Part shown: one piece after another, positions 24,669-35,520 of the stretch
How positions within the stretch are numbered: the stretch's first letter is position 1
Layout: the number at the start of each line of letters is the position of its first letter
Source of the DNA: Actinostola sp. cb2023
Taxonomy: Eukaryota > Cnidaria > Anthozoa > Actiniaria > Actinostolidae
NCBI GenBank assembly: GCA_033675265.1
Contig: JAUJYZ010000074.1
Location: 124,001-188,000 of the forward strand
Direction: 5' to 3'
Length of the DNA stretch: 64,000 nucleotides
Position numbers and translations under genes: made by a program
The notes under the pieces: model-generated
What the model saw: the letters and a program-made list of their open reading frames with translations, nothing else
The model's database searches: none
What the model was told of the DNA's origin: nothing

Positions 24669-26512
24669 TCCATTATGTCATTCCTCGACAGTCTGACTGG
24701 CTGTCTGATTGACTGCCTGTTTGTCTGCCTGCCGGTCTTCCTGTCTGGCATCCTGTCTGACTGCCTGTCTGTCTGACTGCCTGCCTATCGCCTACATTGT
24801 ATCTGTCTGCCTGTCTGTCTGCCTGTCTGACTGCCTGTCCTATCTGTCTGCCTGCCTGCCTGTCTGCCTTCCTGTCTGTCTTCCTGTCTGACTGCCTGTC
24901 TGTCTGTCTGTCTTCCATTCTGTCATTCCTATCTTTTTACATGGCTCAAAGGGAGAGCACTTTGTAATTAATTTTAATTTTAGTGATTTTGATTTCGTGT
25001 CTAAATAAAGTTCATTCATTCATTCATTCATTCTGACTGGCTGTCTGATTGACTGCCTGTCTGTCTGTCTGCCTGCCGGTCTTCCTGTCTGGCATCCTGT
25101 CTAACTACCTGTCTGTCTGACTGCCTGCCTATCGCCTGTCTGTCTGCCAGTCTGTCTGCCTATCCTATCTGTCTCCCTGCCTGCCTGCCTGTCTTCCTGT
25201 CTGTCTTCCTGTCTGCCTGCCTGTCTGCCTGCCTATCGCCTGTCTGTCTGCCTGTCTGTCTGTCTGCCTGTCCTATCTGTCTGCCTGCCTGCCTGTCTTC
25301 CTGTCTGTCTTCCTGTCTGACTGCCTGTCTGTCTGCCTGTCTGACTGCCTGTCCTATCTGTCTGCCTGCCTGTCTTCCTGTCTGTCTGTCTGTCTGTCTT
25401 CCATTCTGTCATTCCTGTCTGACTGGCTGTCTGTCTGCCTGCCTATCGCCTGTCTGTCTGCCTATCTGCCTGCCTGTCTTCCTGTTTGTCATCCTGTCTG
25501 ACTGCCTGTCTGTCTGTTTGCTTGTCTTCAGTTTTATAACTGATGAAATTTCGTGTTTAAATAAAGTTCATTCATTCATTCTTCCTGTCCTGTCTGACTG
25601 TCTGTCTGACTGCCTGTCTGTCTGTCATTCTGTCTGTCATCCTGTCTGACTGCCTGTCTGTCTGACTGCCTGCCTATCGCCTGTCTGTCTGACTGCCTGT
25701 TTGTCTGTCTGCTTGTCTTCCTGTCCTGTCTGACTGCCTGCCTGTCTGACTGCCTGTCATCCTGTCTGACTGCCTGTCTGACTGCCTGTCTGTCTGTCTG
25801 ACTGCCTGTCTTCCTGCCTGTCTTCCTGCCTGTCTGTCTTCCTGCCTGTCTGTCTTCCTGCCTGTCTGTCTTCCTGCCTGTCTGTCTGCCTGTCTATCTA
25901 CATGTACTTGTCTTCCTGTCTGTCTGTCTACCTGTTGCCTGTCTGTGTGTAGCTCTCCCCTAGAGAGCATGGAGCTCCCTACCCTCTAAAGCTAGATTAC
26001 TAACAACCTAAGTACTATGAAAAGGGAACGTTCGTCTGTTGGACTCTAACTGTTGTACTAAACCTAGTCAACTATGTAGGGAAGTGTTCCACAGATTATT
26101 ATTGTTCGCTCTTGTGCCGATAATAATAATTATATGTATGTGTATACAGTAGTGCAGATATTATACCCAGGGATATACTATAGACTGTTGACTTACTTGG
26201 AGAAAGAGTCAATAAACTGATGAGGATTGTCAGCAAACAGAAGAAGCTGTCGTTGATGCGACTCTGACGATGTGTGACATTTAAAACCGTTCTGTAACAA
26301 CAATATATATGCACTTATCATATGCAGTACTTAATGCCAAATACAACTAATAAATACCATCAAGGACATAATTTTCCTATTTCTAAACTCACCTCATCTC
26401 GACATTGCTTTTGGCACATTTGGCAAAACCATCGCAGTTTTTGCAATCCTTTTGCCTTAATTCGATTGCCGATAGCTTTCGGCGTTAGGAAACCACCTTT
26501 TTCCTTCCCCAT
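15485..26512 (-). CDS. KIN: DNA/RNA-binding protein KIN17
   Basis: Seventeen exons on the minus strand: 26512-26393, 26291-26197, 24445-24402, 24280-24201, 24035-23993, 23623-23541, 22978-22930, 20666-20614, 20496-20448, 19841-19760, 19365-19264, 19196-19160, 18615-18562, 17931-17863, 17153-17054, 16061-15961 and 15550-15485. They total 1227 nt, 408 aa; human KIN17 is about 393. The protein opens with GGFLTPKAIGNRIKAKGLQ and a C2H2 zinc finger (C30, C33, H46, H52). The conserved winged-helix region follows (EYISDR-HTHMNSTQWETLTEFVKWLGREG), then a Lys/Ser-rich linker (exons 10-13). The C-terminal SH3/KOW-like tandem has HLETVIPAIGKTVLVVNG and ends IPYEDICKLDV. KIN17 is a nuclear protein binding curved DNA and RNA, linked to DNA replication/repair and splicing. 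Intron 7 is a minisatellite built from the exon 7 donor. Exons 3, 5, 7-9 and 12 are tiny (37-53 nt). The linker exon 11 start is the least certain junction. Confidence 0.95.
15625..15750. repeat. Short CGCTACTTTCGG repeats in KIN17 intron 16
   Basis: Three direct copies of TCGCTACTTTCGG or TCGTTACTTTCGG lie at about 15650-15740, with an opposite-strand copy (CCGAAAGTAGCGA) at about 15639. This is a small palindromic cluster of unknown nature. Confidence 0.5.
16091..16449. mobile_element. Mariner-like MITE, GAGTCGTTTT family, full copy with inner palindrome
   Basis: TIRs TA-GAGTCGTTTTTGTATGAG and the complement enclose 359 bp in KIN17 intron 15. A second inverted repeat sits inside (AGAGCAGATTTCG, 16242 to about 16385) around clustered GTGCCGTGACCGTG motifs, suggesting one MITE inside another. 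Related copies are at 19861, 23702, 32508 and 43284. Confidence 0.85.
16782..17036. repeat. CAGA tetranucleotide array in KIN17 intron 15
   Basis: About 255 bp of GACAGACA/GACTGATT repeats, beginning only 17 nt beyond the exon 15 donor. Read on the gene strand it is TCTG-rich, the complement of the array in intron 2. Confidence 0.95.
17265..17355. repeat. Hairpin with GTACCGTAAGTTATGGA arms
   Basis: Two arms of about 25 bp are inverted around a short AT-rich loop in KIN17 intron 14. Probably a MITE remnant. Confidence 0.6.
17553..17848. repeat. Three tandem copies of a unit of about 95-105 bp
   Basis: Units starting GAGTAGACAATAGTAGATAA lie at about 17553, 17651 and 17754, and each continues to a GCAGCTGCGTGTCACCTC segment. 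The last copy ends 14 nt from the exon 14 donor of KIN17. Part of its tail recurs at 18032-18057 on the other side of exon 14. Confidence 0.8.
18125..18388. mobile_element. MITE, CAGTCATTCTCAAAAAGG family, copy 2
   Basis: Same TIRs and length as the 12820-13081 copy, in KIN17 intron 13, with the interior in reverse orientation. Confidence 0.85.
18394..18430. repeat. (ACA)n microsatellite
   Basis: A short trinucleotide array directly following the MITE. Confidence 0.9.
18888..19058. mobile_element. MITE with ACACACGATGCAACTTTTCT ends
   Basis: An inverted repeat of about 170 bp in KIN17 intron 12 with CACACGATGCAACTTTTC termini and an inner palindrome GTTGCAGAAGTAG/CTACTTCTGCAAC. Confidence 0.75.
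19861..20015. mobile_element. Decayed GAGTCGTTTT-family MITE
   Basis: It shares ATCTATTCAACCAATCACAG, the CCAATCAGAATGCTTGG motif and a right end TACGAAAATGAGTCTA with the 16091 copy. The left end is lost. Confidence 0.65.
20709..22952. repeat. Minisatellite of 43/47-bp units made of the KIN17 exon 7 splice donor
   Basis: About 50 head-to-tail units of 43 or 47 bp fill KIN17 intron 7. On the gene strand each unit carries TTGGATGATGCTGATAGG-CAAG followed by GTAAATAAATGCAG. The first part is the last 22 nt of exon 7 and the second is the true donor and intron start. The 47-bp class differs by a 4-nt insertion (AAGT on the plus strand). Many units have CACC for CAGC, and a few have other single changes. 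There are no unique spacers, so it is not a CRISPR array. Confidence 0.97.
23181..23310 (+). mobile_element. SINE/LINE-type 3' tail
   Basis: GATTGTAAGCTGCTCGGCTG leads into TGTAAAGCGCATTGGGAC and GCGCTATATAAGAAA, then ATT repeats. Such GCGCTATATAA plus trinucleotide tails are typical of 3' ends of non-LTR elements in invertebrates (general knowledge). The 5' part is missing. Confidence 0.55.
23702..23911. mobile_element. GAGTCGTTTT-family MITE, reverse orientation
   Basis: In KIN17 intron 5. The ends TAGTCGTTTTCGCATGAG and TCATATGAAAACAACTCTA match the family. The interior CCAAGCATTCTGATTGG is the reverse complement of the 16091 copy. Confidence 0.8.
24490..25960. repeat. CTGT/CTGC tetranucleotide array with two tail insertions
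   Basis: About 1.45 kb of CTGT, CTGC and CTTC tetranucleotides in KIN17 intron 2. Two segments interrupt it, at about 24935-25035 and 25525-25582. Both end AAATAAAGTTCATTCATTC, which looks like the 3' tail of the same short retroposon landing twice. The frames open through it are artefacts of the repeat. Confidence 0.95.
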
Positions 26513-28823
26513 AGTGGATAAAATGGATTATTTTACGTCGAAAATTCGAAGGAAACCAAAATGAACCGTAAACGAAATTAGAAACTAAAAACAGCCAGGC
26601 GTTCCTATTTATCGCGCGCTGAATTTTGGGAAAAAACACAGGCAGCCCAAGTTTCTCTAGATGACATGTTCTCGGCATTCATTCGTCCAAGGTAAATAGA
26701 TCATTATAAATTAATCAAACATATTTCATAACGAATTTAAATCTATCTCATCTAACTGCAGTTAAAATGAAGATAAAATCGAAAAATCGCTGAAAAATTA
26801 GGTATAAAAACAATAAAGGCTACTAGCTCGACCCCGATAAGAGGCTCGAACTCAAGTCTCAAGCTCTCCGTGCACTGTTAGATGAACTGCTAGCTCTGCA
26901 CCCCCCGGACACTAAATAGGAAAAATGAAATGAAAGCTTAAAAAATGGTACGATTCTCCCGAGACATCGAATCGACTTACGCAAAGGGTGAAGATTTCGG
27001 CCCCACCTCGAATCCAGGAGTTGTTGTTTCGTTATTCTAATTTCTGCTTTTGTTTTCTATCTCAGAAGTGAGGCTAAGTCCGCATATGAATATCATTTAT
27101 TAGTGTAATTTTAGACTTGAATATAGAGTTTCGCGCGCTGTGATTGGTAGGCTCAGTATCCAGCCGCTGGGGTTTCGTGCGCCCGCGATACTCTCCCCCT
27201 CACGGCTGGGCGCACAGGCTTGAAAGCGTGTCCGTGACGTTTTAAGTAATTAGCATAAATAAATATAAAAACGGAAGCGGAAGTGAACTTATATTCGGTT
27301 GAAAATCCAATTTACTCAAACTTTATTCTCGCTCGGTGAAATATCGATTGTCGTTTAGTGTGAATAATCACTTCGCCTTCGGCGGTCGTCAATTTGACGC
27401 CTGTTGCAGAATGGAAATTTTCGCAGATTGTTTTTATTTCTTCTCGCAATTTTGTTGGATTCACTTCTACTGTATAATAATAATAATTTATTGACTTTAT
27501 ATTGTGCAAGTTTCACGTGTTGATGGTCACAGATAGTTCTAACAACAACAATCTATAGCATCAGGAGCCCATTATAGCATGCATCGCGTGACTTTTGCAT
27601 TGAAAATTCACGATCTTATAAAATTGAAGGATAGTATTTTTCTACGCACAATATATTTTCTAAAGCATTACTAATTGTACCTGCTTAGATATTCGGCACA
27701 GCAAGACACTTTTGAGAAGAGTTAAATTTATTCGGCGTCAGCCGTCAGCCAGTTTCTTGTTCGGACTTTTGGGCTTCCTGTGTAATCGTTTTCTTCTCAA
27801 TACTAATTTAAAATGTTTTTTTTATAATTTGCCTTTCTCAGTTCTTCTTCTTCTTCTTCTCAATTATTGTTCTTCTATAGTAATAATAGTCCATTCTGTC
27901 TTTAAATATATTAAAATAGGCCTTAAAGCATTAACGTTCCTCTTTTGAAAAAGAACTTCCTGTTTTGAGATGATCATAGCTGCGAATGATTGAGATCAGT
28001 GTTAATTCTGGTGGTAACGAACTCAATTGAACTTACTTTGGGAAATAATGAATCAAAATAAAACTTTAAAATTTGGATAAGAAATGGTGTCGATAGAATA
28101 GTAGCCTCCTTTGCAGACGCTTTTAATTCGCGGTTTTAACACTCTCACAGAGAGTTAAAACCGCGACATTAAAAGCGTCTGCAAAGGAGGCTAATAGAAT
28201 AGAAGATAAAGAATACATGATGACAGCTGGTGATATCATCGCGCGAGAGGCGCGCATCGACGCGACGCTTGAGGAGAGCAAAATTCAAAATAGATAGAAT
28301 ACCAAAGGCTTTTGAAATACCTGAGAGTCATGCCCCTCACTGTGCAGTGTTGTGATGAGTTCAGGTTTCGTTCCTACTCAATGAGCTTCAATGCGTTGAA
28401 ACTTAGATCGACAAAAAATAACAACATAGTTCTGATGACAGTTCGTCAAGCAATCAAACAACAACAAAAACGTTTAAAGATAGCCTGTCTGACGTCAAAG
28501 GAAACGAAAAATAATCCAGGTAATAACAGCTGATCATCATGAATTGAAAGCACAAATGATTACTCGCCGATTATAGACGCCAAAGTCTTGGTGTATACTA
28601 CAACTAAAGGTTTAATTCATAGGAATAACTAGTGGCAGTATGTCTTTATATCGTTCAGGAAAGAATTAGGCGATTTTGGATGGCTGAAAATGGACTTCAT
28701 TTGATAGCTTTTAGTGTAATACATCTCCAGGTTCTTCTACGACAAAGCAAGCTCAAGAGCTTTAATTAATAACTTCAGTCACGTTTTAAATTTCCGACGA
28801 GAAAGCCGAATTCGAAAAGCACA
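26513..28823. other. Intergenic between divergent KIN17 and the 472-aa gene
   Basis: Probably holds both promoters. A retroposon-like tail (minus strand GCACAATATAAAGTCAATAA then TTA repeats) lies at about 27465-27540. Next to it a 52-codon minus frame (27312-27471) ends in a stop and reads VEVNPTKLREEIKTICENF; it might be a stray exon, but no partner exon was found. A hairpin MITE is at 28102-28193. Confidence 0.5.
28102..28193. mobile_element. Hairpin MITE with exact 9-bp target duplication
   Basis: A 92-bp hairpin, TAGCCTCCTTTGCAGACGC to the complement, flanked on both sides by the exact 9-mer ATAGAATAG (28093-28101 and 28194-28202). A 9-bp duplication points to a Mutator-like origin (inference). 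Confidence 0.85.
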
Positions 28824-30242
28824 ATGTCTGCTGGGACAGTGGCTGGGAATCAAACAGACGACAAACTTCACATCACAACTACAGGAAGAGAAGGAAGAGC
28901 ACTGAGGAAAAAACTTGCAATAGCTCTAGGCCTGAGAGTTAGTTCATCGGCCGGCTCGTCTGCAAGTACAACAAGCCATAGCGAAGAGGAAGAGGAGACG
29001 GCGCACAATGTCATGGAAATATTTCGTAAACAATTGAAGATGACAGCAACTCAGAGGAAACAGTTACCAAAGCTTCATTCAGATCAGCAACAGGTTTCAA
29101 GTGAAGCAAGTTCTTTGATGTTTCGAAGAACTCTGCATAGAAAAACAACAACACGAAGAGAGTTTCAAGGAGATGATGTTGATATTAATGACACAGATCA
29201 TCAAGAGAGGTCGAGAGATCATATTGTAAGGAAACAGGAAAGTTACAATGTGTTCACAAATAACAGCGCTGAAGAAGTTTTCTCTTGTTTTGGTGATCAA
29301 ACCGAAGCTCTTTCAGAAAACCCAACTTCAACCAGTGCGGAATCAGCGAGACTTTTGCGTGAAAAAATTAGGAAGAACACGCGAGCAAGAAAGCTGCCAA
29401 AAGCGGGGTACCTCCTCCCGGATTATAGAGAAAAAGAGAAAATAGAGAAATCTTATCTCACGAGAAAAGACTTTGAAGGTAAAACTGAACTGAGTTCTGC
29501 GAGAAAACAGGGACAGCGAAGATTATCTGGCAGTCAAATCCCTCTCTACGTTACGAAGACAGATGAACAAAAATCTGTCTACCAAGGATTTAAGTCCACA
29601 GAGGTTGACATAAGTGCCTTTGGTTATGAGAAAAATAGAATTGAGAATGAAAACATGGGAAATAAGTCGATTCAAAAGACCAGAATTCCACGGCGAAAGA
29701 ATGCAATAGACAGAAAAGATGCGTCGAAGACAAAAGATCTGGCAATTGAAAGCTTAATAAGCGAGGTATTTTCCAATAACTCTGACTTTATAAGCCATGA
29801 CAACGAGATGAAAATAGACATACATGAAGTTGAGTCAGGAACTGACGATACAGAAGAAGACACTGTATACATGGTGAAGTCTTCCCAGGAACTTCAATCA
29901 AGCGCCAACTCAAATACACTTTTTGATGAAGTTCCCACCTTCGAAAAGTCTGCCGAAAAGAAACGTTCAAACGAAACTATGACTAAACATAACATAAGGA
30001 AAAAGCTTACTAATATTCTGACGATAGACAAGGCGACCAATCAGAATATCTCAACCAAAATGCACCAGAGTAAACCAAGAGACACTGCTGCCCATAGCAA
30101 CGACACTCGTGACTTTGATTCACTCGAATCTGAACTTGCAAGACTCAAAGCGTCTGTATTTAGAACTTATGATGACTTCCGTGAGATGAAGGATTTGACG
30201 TTGAGTCTTAGTAAAGAGTTGAAAAAAATAAGACACATTTAG
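28824..30242 (+). CDS. Unrecognised 472-aa charged protein, intronless
   Basis: One uninterrupted frame of 472 codons from ATG (context CACAATGTC) to TAG. I do not recognise a family. It is hydrophilic throughout, with no signal peptide or membrane segment. Visible features are an N-terminal Arg/Lys segment (GREGRALRKKLAIALGLR), a Ser-rich then poly-Glu patch (HSEEEEE), several basic clusters (RRTLHRKTTTRR, KTRIPRRKN) and a C-terminal heptad-like helix (LESELARLKASVFRTYDDF onward) ending KELKKIRHI. It is probably a nuclear or cytoskeletal, largely disordered protein with a terminal coiled coil. Such a long frame in this AT-rich, stop-rich DNA is unlikely by chance, so coding is well supported but function is not. 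It diverges from KIN17. Confidence 0.8.
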   Translation: MSAGTVAGNQTDDKLHITTTGREGRALRKKLAIALGLRVSSSAGSSASTTSHSEEEEETAHNVMEIFRKQLKMTATQRKQLPKLHSDQQQVSSEASSLMFRRTLHRKTTTRREFQGDDVDINDTDHQERSRDHIVRKQESYNVFTNNSAEEVFSCFGDQTEALSENPTSTSAESARLLREKIRKNTRARKLPKAGYLLPDYREKEKIEKSYLTRKDFEGKTELSSARKQGQRRLSGSQIPLYVTKTDEQKSVYQGFKSTEVDISAFGYEKNRIENENMGNKSIQKTRIPRRKNAIDRKDASKTKDLAIESLISEVFSNNSDFISHDNEMKIDIHEVESGTDDTEEDTVYMVKSSQELQSSANSNTLFDEVPTFEKSAEKKRSNETMTKHNIRKKLTNILTIDKATNQNISTKMHQSKPRDTAAHSNDTRDFDSLESELARLKASVFRTYDDFREMKDLTLSLSKELKKIRHI

Positions 30243-30279
30243 GCAATGTTTACGGGAATCAGTGAGACAGTAGTTAACG

Positions 30280-30344
30280 TAGTCTCCCTCGCAGCCGTGT
30301 TTAGTCTCGCGTGACTTAGACAAAACACGGCTGCGAGGGAGGAG
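30280..30344. mobile_element. Short hairpin of the TAGTCTCCCTCGCAGCCGTG family
   Basis: A 65-bp inverted repeat with the same ends as 49344-49443. The right end is partly degraded. Confidence 0.7.
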
Positions 30345-30565
30345 GGTATTCTTCGAGTTACGCGCTTTTCGAGTTACGCGCTCGACCCACCCAAAACGTT
30401 TCAGTGCGTTCGAGTTACACGCACATCGCGTAACTCGAACTCGGTCACTAAACTCTCTTAGTCACTTCGAGTTACGGGCTGGGTGTGTCAAAGACAGATT
30501 TGGGTGTGGTCGAGCGCGTATCTCGAAAAGCGCGCAACTCGAAGCGCGTAACTCGAAAAGTACAC
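30345..30565. mobile_element. Inverted-repeat element with CGAGTTACGCGC motifs
   Basis: Multiple CGAGTTACGCGC/GCGCGTAACTCG copies at both ends in opposite orientation, about 220 bp in all, immediately after the preceding hairpin. Non-coding MITE-like unit. Confidence 0.65.
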
Positions 30566-31249
30566 GATCCTCCGAATCCAAGGTTTCAATTGAAGTCGTG
30601 TCACTCTTTCTATGATAAGAAAAAACTAGTAGAAGCATGAGTGGGTACACGCATCGGTGTTCTCGAAATCTACGATCTTTTCGTTTTGGGGGATTTATCC
30701 AGTCAGTTATATCCCAGAACTCTTCGTCCCATGGGATCGACAAAGGCGAAGCGAAAACGCGATGAGGGGTAGTCCAAAACTGGCCCCACCTTTCTCAATA
30801 ACTATAAATACTGGGCGCGAAAGAAATATAAAGACTACGAGAAGCGCGCGCGTAATCTAAGAAAATTGAGAATTTTAAAATCGTCTCTCTCTAGCCCAGC
30901 TCTTCTCTTCTGCTTTTCAGCTCTGTGCTGCACTCGCAGATAAAATTAGGTCCAATTCTGGACTAAATGAGGGGCGGTTGTCTTCATCATTTTCTCAGGC
31001 ATTCAAGTTTGACCCCTTTGTCATCCCATGTGTATTTCCCTGGGTTGCAGTCAATGCCATTAGTAACTGCATGGTATAAGTACATGATAAGATACACAGG
31101 CTAGTGCCATAGTTCAATAAATGAAACAAGTTTGTCTTATACAAAGACTTTAAAGTATTCGCATAAAACAGTATAAAGGTTTACAAGCATGTTACCATTT
31201 TGTGTACAAGACTCACTCATCAAGGTACAAATTATTAGTGAGTGAAATA
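30566..31249. other. Intergenic, no gene seen
   Basis: A 93-codon minus frame at 30462-30743 starts MSIPWDEEFWDITDWINPPK but runs into the CGAGTTACG repeat and has no supported exon partner. Nothing else is seen. Confidence 0.4.
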
Positions 31250-31445
31250 GAGTGCAAACACTATTACTAAAACCGTGAAACAGTACTAGAGTGATTTTGC
31301 TCAGACCGTGAAACAGTTGAGGTCTGAGGAAAACCACTCTTACTAGTTTAAATAACACTAAATAGTATGTCTTTGGTTTCTATTGTTTCACTAGTGCTAT
31401 TTAGTGCTAATTAGTTAGTACTGTTTCATGGTTTTAGTGTTTGCA
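31250..31445. mobile_element. Hairpin MITE, GAGTGCAAAC family, copy 2
   Basis: It shares TAGAGTGCAAAC, the CCGTGAAACAGTACT motif and TGCTAATTAGTTAGTACTG with the 5834-5980 copy. It has a diverged left arm with an extra internal duplication. Confidence 0.7.
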
Positions 31446-31576
31446 TGTTTTGTTTTCAAACAAAGGTTTACAATACAGTGTCCTTCTGTCTCAACCAAAC
31501 ATAGCCGGGATGTCCATGATGGAAGCAACGGAAGTAGGTGAATACATTGGTTACAGTTATTAGTGTTGCACTGTAG

Positions 31577-31798
31577 TGATTAGGGGTGTCGAATGGTCTC
31601 CGTAAAAAGTCAGTCTAGTAAAATTTCGGTCAAATTTCGCGGGTCTCGAAGTCTCGTCATTTCGCAAAAAGCCATCTCAGAGTCTCAAATTTTGAAAACA
31701 AAGGAAATCGTTAAAAAAGCATCTCGGGCTCGCAAAAATATGCCTTGTCTCGGAGTCTCGCAAAGTCTCGCCTTGACCATTCGATACCCCTAATGATT
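31577..31798. mobile_element. MITE with ATTAGGGGTGTCGAATGGTC ends
   Basis: A 222-bp element with 20-bp imperfect TIRs and repeated GGGTCTCGAAGTCTCG-like motifs inside. It ends 25 nt from the RNF113A stop, so it probably supplies part of the 3' UTR. Confidence 0.75.
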
Positions 31799-31822
31799 CT
31801 GTACATTTTTACATTGGACTAT

Positions 31823-33562
<1,740 letters not shown>

Positions 33563-33649
33563 CTTGGAAAATAGGATGGTTCCCAGTCTTCCTCGACCAA
33601 GCAAGAACAGCGAAGACTGACACTAGTGACGTTTTTTAAAATTACACAT

Positions 33650-34705
33650 ACTAAACGTTTTTTTCCTAATTTTACGCCTTACTAGATGTTGCAGCTGCTC
33701 AGAATTTTTTCCAATGTCATTTTTTGAAGAAAGCCAAGGATTGTACGTGAAAAATGACGAATTTGGAGATGGTTCTATCAAAAATACATGGTGCAGCAAT
33801 TTCCATACAGTAAATGTATGCTAGAAATCGGTTTTTCGTAATTTTTGGACTTACTAGATGTTGTAGCTGCTCAAATTCTTTTCCAATGCCATTTTTTGAA
33901 GAAAGCCAAGGATTGTACGTCAAAAAATCTGGACATTTAACGAATTTGGAAATGGTTGTTTCAAAATTACATGACGTAGTAATTTCCATAACAGTACAGT
34001 GTATGGCAGAAATCGGTTTTTCCTAATTTGTGGCCCTACTAGATGTTGCAGCTGCTCAGAATTTTTCCAATGTCATTTTTTGAAGTAAGCCAAGGATTGT
34101 ACGTCAAAAAATCTGGATATTTAACGAATTTGGAAATGGTAATTGTTTGAAAATTACATGACGTAGTAATTTCCATAACAGTAAATGTATAGCAGAAATC
34201 GGTTTTTCGTAATTTTTGGCCCTACTAGATGTTAATTGTAGCTGCTCAAATTCTTTTCCAATGCCATTCTTTGAAGAAAGCCAAGGATTGTACGTAAAAA
34301 AATCTGGACATTTAACGAATTTGCAGATGGTTCTATCAAAAATACATGCGCATCAATTTTCATACAGTAAATGTATGGCAGAAATCGGTTTTCCTAATTT
34401 TTGGCCCTACTAGATATTGTATCTGCTCAGAATTTTTTCCAATTTCATTTTTTGAAGAAAGCCAAGGTATGTACTTACAGAAATCTGGACATTTAACGAA
34501 TTTGGAGATGGTTCTATCAAAAATACATGGCGCAGCAATTTTCATACAGTAAATCTGATGTATGCTAGAAATCGGTTTTTCCTAATTTTTGGCCCTACTA
34601 GATGTTGCATCTGCTGAGAATGTTTTCCAATGTCATTTTTTGAAGAAAGCCAAGTATTGTACGTAAAAAAATCTGGACATTTAACGAATTTGGAGATGGT
34701 TGTAT
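33650..34705. repeat. Satellite of about 186-bp units, six copies
   Basis: Units recur at about 33680, 33850, 34036, 34223, 34410 and 34597. Each has TACTAGATGTTG, GAAGAAAGCCAAGGATTGTA, GAATTTGGAGATGGTT and CAGAAATCGGTTTTTC in that order. It is AT-rich and non-coding, just upstream of RNF113A. Confidence 0.92.
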
Positions 34706-35098
34706 CCCGGGGGGTGTACTCCCTTTGTCCATGTGGTAGGGGTGATCGGCTGTCCTTTTAGGGTTGAAAATATTTCCTGTATGTACCTCAGTAGGGGTTC
34801 CGACTCAAAATCAGTTACGTAACTCCGTACCTTCTAGGGTCAATTGTTATTTATTTTCTTTGTTGAACAAACATGCATGAAAGAACAGAAGAAAGATGTT
34901 GTGCAGTCACTGATTAAACGACATCAGCACAATCACGTTTTCGCCATATATAGTCATGTATGGTCGTACCTTTAGGGGTTTTAAATCAACATGGCTTCAA
35001 CAGCTCTTTTAATTTATGCGTACCTTTTAGGAGTCGTTTTCAAAACCGACCGCCGATCACCCCCACCACTTGGACAAAGGGATTACTCTCCCCGGGGG
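34706..35098. mobile_element. Element with CCCGGGG ends inserted in the satellite
   Basis: TIRs start CCCGGGGGGTGTACTCCCTT and TTGTCCATGTGGTAGGGG, with the complement at the right end. About 393 bp. The satellite text resumes after it (GGTTCTACCAAAA). Flanks GGTTGTAT and GGTTCTAC suggest an 8-bp target duplication with two changes, as in hAT elements (inference). Confidence 0.75.
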
Positions 35099-35128
35099 TT
35101 CTACCAAAACGGTACATTGCCGGGTTTC

Positions 35129-35520
35129 ATATCGTGAGAGACTGGGTACGAATCCCTAAATTGTGATAATCAACACGCAAGACCCACATAGCCAGACAGA
35201 GCACATCGAGTTAAGCAAAATCCCAAAGTTTGGGGTTAATCGAGTCAATATTAAACGACTTCTGACGACTTACGGCCATTCAAATATACTAGAATTTACA
35301 AAGAAATGTATGGAGCAGCGGACAGTTTACCGGCAATCCATACATAATTTCTTTGTAAATTCAGATCATTTTTGATTGGCCGTAAGTCGTTCAATATATT
35401 GACTCGATTAACCCCAAACTTTGGGATTTTGCTTAAACTCGATGTGCTCTGTCTGGCTATGTGGGTCTTGAGTGTTCAGTTATCACAATTTAGGGATTCG
35501 TACCCAGTCTCTCACGATAT
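35129..35520. mobile_element. Foldback with ATCGTGAGAGACTGGGTACG ends
   Basis: A 392-bp inverted repeat centred near 35325 with arms of about 170 bp. The arms include CCCCAAACTTTGGGATTTTG and complement. No ORF of note. Confidence 0.85.

Noticed and set aside
24467..25970. Asp-Arg-Gln-Thr repeat proteins
   Set aside because: Artefacts of the CTGT/CTGC array in KIN17 intron 2.
27312..27471. 52-codon minus frame with a protein-like look
   Set aside because: No exon partner was found and it abuts a retroposon tail; kept only as a remark.
30462..30743. 93-codon minus frame starting MSIPWDEEF
   Set aside because: It runs into a repeat and has no splice partner or recognised domain.
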